From positions 1 to 38,133 of the forward strand of contig DAMBWF010000022.1 in assembly GCA_032052615.1 (NCBI GenBank): 38,133 nt of DNA, written 5' to 3'. The notes under the pieces are model-generated. The model was not told where the DNA came from and did not search any database. It saw only the letters and a program-made list of their open reading frames with translations. A program made the translations under genes and the position numbers. Source of the stretch: Pseudomonas_T sp032052615. GTDB taxonomy: Bacteria > Pseudomonadota > Gammaproteobacteria > Pseudomonadales > Pseudomonadaceae. Positions 9,205 to 16,249 of this stretch are shown piece by piece. Position 1 is the first letter of the stretch, and each line of letters starts with the position of its first letter.

Positions 9205-12156
9205 CTAATTCACGGACGTCGCTTCGACATACCGGGGCAGGCTCACCCGGATACGGGTGCCGCGCTGACGTTCGGGCTGGGCCGGGCTGTCGATGGTGAT
9301 TTGCCCATAATGCTCTTCCACGATCGAATAGACCAGCGCGAGGCCCAGGCCGGTCCCCTTGCCGGGGTCCTTGGTGGTGAAGAAGGGTTCGAACAGGCGG
9401 TCCATGATCGCCTTGGGAATGCCGCTGCCTTCGTCTTCCACCAAGAGATCGACCGTATGCTCGTGCCCTTCGCTGCGCACCCGCACCGCGCCACCGGCCG
9501 GCGAGGCGTCGCGGGCGTTGGATAGCAGGTTGATCAGCACTTGAACGAGCCGCTGGGTATCGCCCTCGACCAGGTGTTGCGGATCGCACAGGTTGAAGAA
9601 TTGAACCTCGACGCTGCGTCGGTTCAGGGACAGCAGGGCGATGGCTTCCTGGGCCACGTCCGCCAGGCATACCGGCTCGTGGGCCGGGCCCCCACCGCCG
9701 GCATGGGCGAAGCTCATCAGCGACTGGACGATGCGCGAGACCCGCTTGGTCTGCTCCAGAATCTGCCCGCTGATCTCCGCCAGTTCGCCGTCGTCCTCGC
9801 GTTCTTCCCGCAGGTTCTGCGCCAGGCAGGCGATGCCGGTGATCGGGTTGCCGATCTCGTGGGCGACGCCGGCGGCCAACCGCCCGATGGATGCCAACCG
9901 CTCCGAGTGGGCCAGCCGGTCTTCCAGCAGCTCGGTCTCGGTGACGTCCTCCACCAGAAGCACCAGGCCGGTGCTGCCCGATGCCAGCGGTTCGTCGATC
10001 GCCGCCTTGTGCAGGTTCAGCCAGCGGATCTGCCCATCCAGCGGCAGCCGCTGCTTGTGCGAGTGTTCGTCGGGCTGCTGGGTGAAGCCTTCCAGCAGGC
10101 CGCGCCACGGTTCGTCCAGGGCCGACAGGCGCGAGCCCACCACGCGCTGGGCGGGAATCTGGGTCAGGTCTTCCATCGCCCGGTTCCACATGAGGATTTC
10201 CTGGTCCTTGGCCAGGGAGCAGACCCCCATGGGCAGTTCCTGCAGGGTCTGCCGGTGGTAGCGGCGCAAGGCGTCCAGTTCGGCGGCGAGGCCGGTCAGG
10301 CGCGAGCGGTAGTCTTCCAGGCGGCTCTCGATGAAGTGGATGTCCTCGGTGACGTAGCTTTCGCTGCCCACCTTGTAGGGCAGAAAGGTCTCGACGATAT
10401 CCTGAGCCACGCTGGGGCCCATGAGGCCGGAGAGATTGGCCTCGATGCGATCGCGCAGGCGCCGGAGCGCATAGGGGCGGCCCTCGTCGAACGGCAGGTG
10501 CAGATCGCGCAGCGCCCGTTCGACCTCTTTCTGCGCCGTCTTCGGGCCCAGCGGGTGCGCCAGCTGAGCGGCGAATTCCTGGGGCGAGGTGGCGCTCAGC
10601 TCGCGCCGCTGTGGCCGCCGGACATTGTCCACCATGCAGGCTTCGGCGGCGCTGCGCTCCTCGGCGCTGTTCTCGCTGAACAGCGATACCAGGGTGAACA
10701 GCAGCACGTTGGCGGCCAGGGAGGCGATGGCGGACAGGTGCCAACTGGTGTCGTCCAGGACGTAGAGGTGGTCGAGCCAGGGCACGTAGAGGCCGGGCAG
10801 GTCGCCGATCAACGGCAGCAGCATGGTGACGCCCCAGACCGCCATGCCGGCCAGCAGCCCGGCGATGAAGCCGCGCCGATTGGCGGTGGGCCAGTACAGC
10901 ACGGACAGCGCGGCGGGCAGGAACTGCAGAGTCGCGACGAAGGCGACGATGCCCAGGCTGGCCAGGTCGTGCTCCGGGCCCAGGCACAGGTAGAAGACAT
11001 AGCCGGCCATGATGATGGCGAGGATCAGGCCGCGCCGGGTCCATTTCAGCCAGCGGTAGATGTTGCCCTCCGCCGGTGGTTGGTAAAGGGGCAGCACCAG
11101 ATGGTTGAGCGCCATGCCGGACAACGCCAGGGTCAGCACGATGATCAGGCCGCTGGCGGCCGAGAGGCCGCCTATGTAGGCGAGCAGGGTCAGGGCGTCG
11201 CTCTTCAGGGCGATGCCCAGGCCCAGGGTGAAGTACTCCGGTGGGGTGGTGGCGCCGAATTTCAGCGCCGCCCAGAGGATCACCGGCACCGCCAGGCTCA
11301 TCAGCAGCAGGAACAGCGGCAACCCCCAGCTCGCGCTGACCATGGCCCGAGGATTGAGGTTCTCGGTGAAGGTCATGTGGTACATGTGCGGCATGACGAT
11401 CGCCGAGGCGAAGAAAATCAGCAGCAGGGTACGCCAGGGACCTTCCTGCAAGGGCGTGTGCAGGGTCGACAGGGCGGTCTGGTTCTGCAGCAGCCACAGT
11501 TCCAGGGCCTGGGGGCCGTCGAAGACACCGTACAGGGCATACAGGCCGATGCCGCCCAAGGCGATCAGTTTCACCAGCGATTCGAAGGCGATCGCTACCA
11601 CCAGCCCTTCGTGGCGTTCTCGGGTGGCGATGTGCCGGGCGCCGAAGAGGATGGTGAACAGCGTGATCAGGGTGCAGAAACCCAGGGCTACGCGCTCCTG
11701 GGAGGGCTCGTTAGTGAGAATGCCGATGGAATCGGCCACCGCCTGGATCTGCAACGCCAGCAACGGCAGCACGCCGATGAGCATGAACAGGGTGGTCAGC
11801 GCGCCGGCCCAGGTGCTGCGGAAACGGAAGGCGAAGAGGTCGGCCAGGGAGGACAACTGGTAGGTGCGGGTGATCCGCAGGATCGGGTAGAGCAGCACCG
11901 GCGCCAGCAGGAAGGCGCCGGAAATGCCCAGGTAGCTGGCGAGGAAGCCGTAGCCGTATTGGTAGGCCAGGCCGACGGTGCCGTAAAACGCCCAGGCGCT
12001 GGCATAGACCCCCAGGGAGAGGGTATAGGTCAGCGGGTGATGCACCAGGCGGCGCGGCACCCAGCCGCGCTCGCTGAGCCAGGCGACGCCGAACAGCGCC
12101 AGCAGGTAGGCGGCGCTGATCAGCATCAATTGGCCGAGGCTAAAGCTCGTCGGCAT
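9205..12156 (-). CDS. cbrA: CbrA, sensor histidine kinase with SLC5-type transporter domain
   Basis: A 983-residue membrane sensor. The first 500 or so residues form a sodium:solute-symporter (SLC5) domain with about 13 hydrophobic segments, for example MLISAAYLLALFGVAW and TLFMLIGVLPLLALQ. A linker and PAS-like region (about 600-740) follow. The kinase core has the phospho-acceptor His in GVAHEIGNPITGIACLAQN (about 765), the N box LVQVLINLLSNARDASP, the G boxes DEGSGIP and GKGTGLGLALVYS, and the F box FEPFFTTKD. No C-terminal receiver is present. It phosphorylates CbrB, and CbrA of P. putida has been linked to histidine transport. Its start overlaps the small gene cbrX by 17 bases, which suggests coupled translation. 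Confidence 0.95.
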   Translation of the reverse strand: MPTSFSLGQLMLISAAYLLALFGVAWLSERGWVPRRLVHHPLTYTLSLGVYASAWAFYGTVGLAYQYGYGFLASYLGISGAFLLAPVLLYPILRITRTYQLSSLADLFAFRFRSTWAGALTTLFMLIGVLPLLALQIQAVADSIGILTNEPSQERVALGFCTLITLFTILFGARHIATRERHEGLVVAIAFESLVKLIALGGIGLYALYGVFDGPQALELWLLQNQTALSTLHTPLQEGPWRTLLLIFFASAIVMPHMYHMTFTENLNPRAMVSASWGLPLFLLLMSLAVPVILWAALKFGATTPPEYFTLGLGIALKSDALTLLAYIGGLSAASGLIIVLTLALSGMALNHLVLPLYQPPAEGNIYRWLKWTRRGLILAIIMAGYVFYLCLGPEHDLASLGIVAFVATLQFLPAALSVLYWPTANRRGFIAGLLAGMAVWGVTMLLPLIGDLPGLYVPWLDHLYVLDDTSWHLSAIASLAANVLLFTLVSLFSENSAEERSAAEACMVDNVRRPQRRELSATSPQEFAAQLAHPLGPKTAQKEVERALRDLHLPFDEGRPYALRRLRDRIEANLSGLMGPSVAQDIVETFLPYKVGSESYVTEDIHFIESRLEDYRSRLTGLAAELDALRRYHRQTLQELPMGVCSLAKDQEILMWNRAMEDLTQIPAQRVVGSRLSALDEPWRGLLEGFTQQPDEHSHKQRLPLDGQIRWLNLHKAAIDEPLASGSTGLVLLVEDVTETELLEDRLAHSERLASIGRLAAGVAHEIGNPITGIACLAQNLREEREDDGELAEISGQILEQTKRVSRIVQSLMSFAHAGGGGPAHEPVCLADVAQEAIALLSLNRRSVEVQFFNLCDPQHLVEGDTQRLVQVLINLLSNARDASPAGGAVRVRSEGHEHTVDLLVEDEGSGIPKAIMDRLFEPFFTTKDPGKGTGLGLALVYSIVEEHYGQITIDSPAQPERQRGTRIRVSLPRYVEATSVN

Positions 12157-12316
12157 CGCGTTGGCTCTGCAGGATGAAGGTCACCACGATGAGGATCAGC
12201 CACAGCAGGTAGGGTCGGTACCAGGCGCCGTTGGGGTCGATCCACCAATCCATGATGGCGGGGGAGAACAGGTAGATCCCCACCACCAGGAGCAACACCA
12301 GCCGATAGATGTACAT
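12140..12316 (-). CDS. cbrX: CbrX, small membrane protein overlapping cbrA
   Basis: A 58-residue protein (MYIYRLVLLLVVGIYLFSPA...) with two hydrophobic segments (about residues 5-21 and 35-50) separated by IMDWWIDPNGAWYRP, ending QSQRDADEL. It should sit in the inner membrane as a hairpin. A small gene at exactly this position has been described in Pseudomonas as cbrX, with translation coupled to cbrA. Its last 17 bases overlap the cbrA start, which supports that. The ribosome-binding site upstream of the ATG at 12316 is weak (GGGA). No enzymatic function is visible. Confidence 0.8.
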   Translation of the reverse strand: MYIYRLVLLLVVGIYLFSPAIMDWWIDPNGAWYRPYLLWLILIVVTFILQSQRDADEL

Positions 12317-12393
12317 GCCGCGTCCCGCATCCCGTGTCCGCCGATGGTACTGGAGCCGGGCGCCACGCGGGAAGCCATCCGCCGGGGCGCGGC

Positions 12394-13281
12394 TCAGTGC
12401 AGGCGTGCCTCGGCCAGGGTGCGGCAGCGGGGGATGCGGTCCACGCGCCAGTGGGTGCGTCCCCATTGCAGCACCGCTTGCGGGTCGGCCTCGGCCAAGT
12501 CGGCCGGCGGTTGCTGGCCCAGGGCGCGCAGGGCGCGGGTCAGCAGCGGCGCCGCCTGTTCCGGCGCCAGGGGCGGGGAGCGGTAGGACTTGCCCAGCTT
12601 GTGCCCGTCCGGCTGGATGATCAGTGGCACGTGCAGGTAGCGGGGCTGGGGCAGGCCGAGCAGTTCCTGCAGGTAGAGCTGGCGAGGCGTGGAGTCCAGC
12701 AGGTCGGCACCGCGCACCACGTCGGTGATGCCCTGCCAGGCGTCGTCCAGCACCACCGCCAGCTGGTAGGCGAACAGGCCGTCGCGACGGCGAATGACGA
12801 AGTCCCCCACCTCGCGGCCCAGGTGCTGACCGTACTCGCCCTGCACCCGATCGACGAAGCGGTAGGTCAGCTCCGGAACCCGCAGGCGGATCGCCGCGTC
12901 CCGCCGCCCATGGCCGAGGTCGCGACAGGTGCCGGGGTAGCGTCCGCCGCTCTGCTCCAGTTGCTTGCGCGAACAGGTGCAGGCATAGGCGAGGCCACGG
13001 GCGAGCATGTCTTCGATGATCGCCATGTAGGTGGCGTGGCGGTCGCTTTGCCGCACCCAAGGGCCATCCCAGTGCAGGCCGTAGGCCTCCAGGGTGCGGA
13101 GGATGGCGTCCTGAGCGCCGGGGACCTCCCGGGGCGGGTCGATGTCCTCCATGCGCAACAGCCAGCGGCCGCCGGCGGCGCGAGCGTCGAGGTAGGAGGC
13201 GAGGGCGGCCACCAGCGAGCCGAAATGCAGGTAGCCGCTGGGAGTGGGGGCGAAGCGGCCGACGTAGGGGGCGGGGGTCAT
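12394..13281 (-). CDS. gluQ: Glutamyl-Q tRNA(Asp) synthetase
   Basis: A 295-residue paralogue of the glutamyl-tRNA synthetase catalytic core. It attaches glutamate to the queuosine base at the wobble position of tRNA(Asp). It has the class I HIGH-like motif in FAPTPSGYLHFGSL (about residues 10-23), LRMEDIDPPR (about 42-51), zinc-site cysteines in ACTCSRKQLEQS and GTCRDLG, and the KMSKS-like KLGKS (about 229). It lacks an anticodon-binding domain, which separates it from GltX. It lies 52 bases downstream of dksA on the same strand, and dksA-gluQ linkage is widespread in gammaproteobacteria. Confidence 0.94.
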   Translation of the reverse strand: MTPAPYVGRFAPTPSGYLHFGSLVAALASYLDARAAGGRWLLRMEDIDPPREVPGAQDAILRTLEAYGLHWDGPWVRQSDRHATYMAIIEDMLARGLAYACTCSRKQLEQSGGRYPGTCRDLGHGRRDAAIRLRVPELTYRFVDRVQGEYGQHLGREVGDFVIRRRDGLFAYQLAVVLDDAWQGITDVVRGADLLDSTPRQLYLQELLGLPQPRYLHVPLIIQPDGHKLGKSYRSPPLAPEQAAPLLTRALRALGQQPPADLAEADPQAVLQWGRTHWRVDRIPRCRTLAEARLH

Positions 13282-13294
13282 CAGCGATGCGAGC

Positions 13295-13327
13295 CGTAAA
13301 ACGAAACGGGGCGCCGTGGCGCCCCGT
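13295..13327 (-). terminator. Terminator between dksA and gluQ
   Basis: ACGGGGCGCC (13306-13315) and GGCGCCCCGT (13318-13327) are perfect complements. On the minus strand they are followed by TTTCGTTTTACGG. The hairpin starts a few bases after the dksA stop and should reduce expression of gluQ relative to dksA. Similar dksA-gluQ terminators are known in enterics. Confidence 0.75.
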
Positions 13328-13333
13328 CTTGGG

Positions 13334-13777
13334 TCAGGAACCCAGTTGTTTTTCCTTGATTTCCGCCAGGGTCTTGCAATCGATGCAGAGGGTGGCGGTC
13401 GGGCGGGCTTCGAGGCGGCGAATGCCGATCTCGACGCCGCAGGAGTCGCACCAGCCGTATTCGTTTTCCTCGATCAGTTGCAGCGTCTCGTCGATCTTCT
13501 TGATCAGCTTGCGCTCCCGGTCGCGGGCGCGCAGCTCGAGGCTGAACTCTTCTTCCTGGCTGGCGCGGTCGGCCGGGTCGGGGAAGTTGGCGGCTTCGTC
13601 CTGCATGTGATGCACGGTACGATCCACTTCCTCCATGAGCTCCTGTTTCCATTTGTTGAGGATGTCGGTGAAGTGAGCGCGCATGCGATCACTCATGTAC
13701 TCCTCGCCTTTGGTCTCGACGTAGGGCTCGTAACCGCGGTTCAACTGGCTGTTCTGTTGTTGCTCTTTAGTGGGCAT
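13334..13777 (-). CDS. dksA: RNA polymerase-binding transcription factor DksA
   Basis: A 147-residue DksA, the ppGpp co-factor that enters the RNA polymerase secondary channel and represses rRNA promoters while activating amino-acid genes. The coiled coil spans about residues 35-105, with its acidic tip in the NFPDPADRASQEE segment. The four-cysteine zinc finger CDSC-x17-CIDC is at about 114-138, so this is the classical zinc-containing form and not the cysteine-poor paralogue. GAGAGGCGG lies just upstream of the ATG. It is divergent from the aminotransferase gene. A weak extended -10 (TGGTAAGTT) lies about 100 bases upstream. Confidence 0.96.
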   Translation of the reverse strand: MPTKEQQQNSQLNRGYEPYVETKGEEYMSDRMRAHFTDILNKWKQELMEEVDRTVHHMQDEAANFPDPADRASQEEEFSLELRARDRERKLIKKIDETLQLIEENEYGWCDSCGVEIGIRRLEARPTATLCIDCKTLAEIKEKQLGS

Positions 13778-13928
13778 GGATGACCGCCTCTCACTTTTTC
13801 CAATCGTGCGCAGATTCGAATCCTTGGCCGACAGGTCGGCCCCTGCGACTGCAAGCGGGCGAACTTACCAGAACGCCTCAGGGCGCGCCACTCCCGGTTG
13901 TCGAGGCTGCTGCGGGGTTCTCGGCGGG

Positions 13929-13957
13929 TTGGTTAGAATCTCTTCCCCGCCTGTATA
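13929..13957 (+). promoter_or_regulatory. Candidate promoter of the aminotransferase-sfsA pair
   Basis: TTGGTT (13929-13934) and TGTATA (13952-13957) are 17 bases apart, just before the AAGGAAG ribosome-binding site. The short TATATAAAA stretch gives an alternative -10. Confidence 0.35.
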
Positions 13958-13977
13958 TAAAAGGAAGCGAAGACGCC

Positions 13978-15153
13978 ATGGCCCTCTCCTATAGCGCGCG
14001 TAGCCGCGCCATCGAACCCTTCCACGTCATGGCGCTGTTGGCCCGGGCCAATGAATTGCAGGCGGCTGGTCACGATGTCATCCACCTGGAGATCGGCGAG
14101 CCGGATTTCACCACCGCCGAGCCCATCGTCGCCGCCGGCCAGGCCGCCCTGGCCGCGGGGCACACCCGCTATACCGCGGCCCGTGGGCTGCCGGCGCTGC
14201 GCCAGGCCATCGCCGGTTTCTACGGGCAGCGCCACGGTCTGGACATCGACCCCGAACGCATCCTCGTCACACCGGGAGGTTCCGGCGCGCTGCTGCTGGC
14301 CAGCAGCCTGCTGGTGGAACCGGGCCGGCACTGGCTGCTGGCCGACCCGGGCTACCCGTGCAACCGGCATTTCCTGCGCCTGGTGGAGGCCAGCGCGCAC
14401 TTGGTGCCCGTGGATGCCGGGAGCCGCTACCAGTTGACGCCGGCCCTGGTGGAGCGGCACTGGAACGCCAACAGCGTCGGTGCCCTGGTGGCCTCGCCGG
14501 CCAACCCCACCGGCACGCTGTTGTCCCGGGACGAACTGGCGGCCCTGTCCGCGACCCTGGGTCGACTCGGCGGCCACTTGGTGGTGGACGAGATCTACCA
14601 CGGCCTTACCTATGGCGGCGATGCCGCCAGCGTGCTGGAGGTGGACGATTCGGCCTTCGTGCTGAACAGCTTCTCCAAGTACTTCGGCATGACCGGCTGG
14701 CGCCTGGGCTGGCTGGTGGCGCCCCGGGACGCGGTGCCGCACCTGGAGAAACTGGCTCAGAACCTCTACATCAGCGCGCCGTCCATGGCTCAGCACGCCG
14801 CCCTGGCCTGCTTCGAGCCCGAGACCCTGGCTCTGCTGGAGGCTCGTCGCCACGAATTCGGCCGGCGCCGCGACTACCTGCTGCCGGCCCTGCGGGCGCT
14901 GGGCTTCGGTATCGACGTGGAGCCGGAGGGCGCGTTCTACCTGTACGCCGACATCTCCGCCTTCGGCGGCGACGCCTATGCCTTTTGCCAGCACTTCATC
15001 GAGACCGAGCACGTGGCGTTCACCCCCGGCCTGGATTTCGGCCGTCACCGTGCCGACCGCCATGTGCGCTTCGCCTACACCCAGAGCCTGCCGCGCCTGC
15101 AAGAGGCGGTGCGGCGAATCGAGCGTGGCCTGCTCGGCTGGGCCGCCCGGTGA
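13978..15153 (+). CDS. Pyridoxal-phosphate aminotransferase, class I/II
   Basis: A 391-residue fold-type I aminotransferase of the aspartate aminotransferase superfamily. It has IHLEIGEPDFTT near the N-terminus, the cofactor-binding SPANPTGTLLS (about residues 172-182), VVDEIYHGLTYG (about 202-213), and the Schiff-base lysine in LNSFSKYFGMTGWRLGWL (about 229-246). A substrate-binding Arg is in HVRFAYTQS near the C-terminus. I chose the ATG at 13978 because of AAGGAAG 8 bases upstream; the frame is open further upstream but nothing supports that. The amino donor cannot be told from sequence. The next gene, sfsA, overlaps it by 4 bases (GTGA), so the two form an operon. Confidence 0.88.
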   Translation: MALSYSARSRAIEPFHVMALLARANELQAAGHDVIHLEIGEPDFTTAEPIVAAGQAALAAGHTRYTAARGLPALRQAIAGFYGQRHGLDIDPERILVTPGGSGALLLASSLLVEPGRHWLLADPGYPCNRHFLRLVEASAHLVPVDAGSRYQLTPALVERHWNANSVGALVASPANPTGTLLSRDELAALSATLGRLGGHLVVDEIYHGLTYGGDAASVLEVDDSAFVLNSFSKYFGMTGWRLGWLVAPRDAVPHLEKLAQNLYISAPSMAQHAALACFEPETLALLEARRHEFGRRRDYLLPALRALGFGIDVEPEGAFYLYADISAFGGDAYAFCQHFIETEHVAFTPGLDFGRHRADRHVRFAYTQSLPRLQEAVRRIERGLLGWAAR

Positions 15154-15860
15154 GGTTCGATCCGCCCTTGGAGCCGGGCCGCCTGCTGCAACGCTACAAG
15201 CGCTTCCTCGCCGATATCGAGACGCCGGCGGGCGAGCGGCTCACCGTGCACTGTCCCAATACCGGCGCGATGCTCAACTGCATGGTTCCCGGCGGGCGCG
15301 TCTGGTTCAGCCGGTCCAGCGATCCGAAGCGCAAGCTGCCGGGCACCTGGGAGCTGAGCGAGACGCCCCAGGGGCGCCTGGCCTGCGTCAACACCGCCCG
15401 CGCCAACCCGTTGGTGGAAGAAGCGCTGCGGCGCGGCACCATTCCCGAGCTGGCGGGCTTCACCGGGCTGCGGCGCGAGGTGCCCTACGGCGAGGAGCGC
15501 AGCCGTATCGACTTCCGGCTGGAGTACCCCGACGGGCCCGCCTACCTGGAGGTGAAGAGCATCACCCTGGGCTTCGCCGACACCGGCGTGGCGGCCTTTC
15601 CCGACGCGGTGACCCAGCGCGGCGCCAAGCACCTGCGGGAGTTGGCTGGCTTGGCCCGCCAGGGTATCCGCGCGGTGCAGTTGTATTGCGTGAATCTGAC
15701 CGGGGTCGAGCGGGTGCGCCCGGCGGGCGAGATCGATCCGCTGTACGCCGCGGCCCTGCGGGAGGCGGTGGCGACGGGGGTGGAGGTGCTGGCCTACGGG
15801 GTGGACCTGACGCCCTGCTCCATCGAGCTGGCCCGCCGCCTGGCGGTGGACGTGGACTGA
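15150..15860 (+). CDS. sfsA: SfsA family DNA/RNA nuclease-like protein
   Basis: A 236-residue SfsA (sugar fermentation stimulation protein A) homologue. The N-terminal OB-like part contains RYKRFLADI and HCPNTGAMLNCMVPG (about residues 16-50). The C-terminal part has the PD-(D/E)XK-like pattern IDFRLEYPDGPAYLEVKS, with its Asp, Glu and Lys, followed by FPDAVTQRGAKHLREL (about 150-165). E. coli SfsA was first linked to maltose metabolism and later described as nucleic-acid binding; its true role is unclear. The start codon is a GTG overlapping the aminotransferase stop. It converges with the Rieske gene, leaving only 7 bases between the stops. Confidence 0.92.
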   Translation: MRFDPPLEPGRLLQRYKRFLADIETPAGERLTVHCPNTGAMLNCMVPGGRVWFSRSSDPKRKLPGTWELSETPQGRLACVNTARANPLVEEALRRGTIPELAGFTGLRREVPYGEERSRIDFRLEYPDGPAYLEVKSITLGFADTGVAAFPDAVTQRGAKHLRELAGLARQGIRAVQLYCVNLTGVERVRPAGEIDPLYAAALREAVATGVEVLAYGVDLTPCSIELARRLAVDVD

Positions 15861-15867
15861 GGTCCGA

Positions 15868-16188
15868 TCAGGCGGGGTCGACCCAGACGCCTCGGGCATC
15901 CTCGCGGCAGGGCAGGGCGCGCAGGGCTTCGCCGGCGCAGGGCCCGGCGACGCACTCGCCGGAGTCGATGAGGAACAATGCGCCATGGACGGCGCAACGG
16001 ATCAGGCTGCCGCTGTCGTCGAGGAAGGCGTCCGGCCGCCAATCCAGTGGCACGCCCCGGTGCGGGCAGCGGTTCTCGTAGACGTGGACACGGCCCTGGC
16101 GGCGGACCGCCAGCACTCGCGTCCCATGGCAAGTGAAGCCCCGGCTCTGCCCCTCGGGCAGCGCATCCGGGGCGCAGAGCAGGATCAT
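15868..16188 (-). CDS. Rieske (2Fe-2S) ferredoxin-like protein
   Basis: A 106-residue single-domain Rieske protein. The cluster ligands are CPHRG (about residue 43) and CAVHGALF (about 68), the two Cys-X-His / Cys-X2-His pairs. No membrane anchor or oxygenase domain is present, so it resembles the soluble ferredoxin-type members that carry electrons for dioxygenases or nitrite reductases. No oxygenase is adjacent, so the partner is unknown. I chose the ATG at 16188 because AGGAGG lies 6 bases upstream; the ATG at 16212 lacks such a site. It has its own candidate promoter between it and phuR. Confidence 0.85.
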   Translation of the reverse strand: MILLCAPDALPEGQSRGFTCHGTRVLAVRRQGRVHVYENRCPHRGVPLDWRPDAFLDDSGSLIRCAVHGALFLIDSGECVAGPCAGEALRALPCREDARGVWVDPA

Positions 16189-16210
16189 TGGCACCTCCTG
16201 GGAAGCGGGC

Positions 16211-16238
16211 ATTATCCCGCGATGCCTGGAGATGCCAA
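16211..16238 (-). promoter_or_regulatory. Candidate promoter of the Rieske gene
   Basis: On the minus strand TTGGCA (16233-16238) and GATAAT (16211-16216) are separated by 16 bases, in the gap after the phuR stop. The start site would fall just upstream of the AGGAGG ribosome-binding site. Confidence 0.55.
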
Positions 16239-16249
16239 GGGCGGCGCGG

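Noticed and set aside
9541..12177. Plus-strand open frame of 878 codons opposite cbrA
   Set aside because: Its composition (Gln/Gly/Ala/His-rich with no domain) is that of a shadow; the opposite strand encodes all the CbrA kinase motifs.
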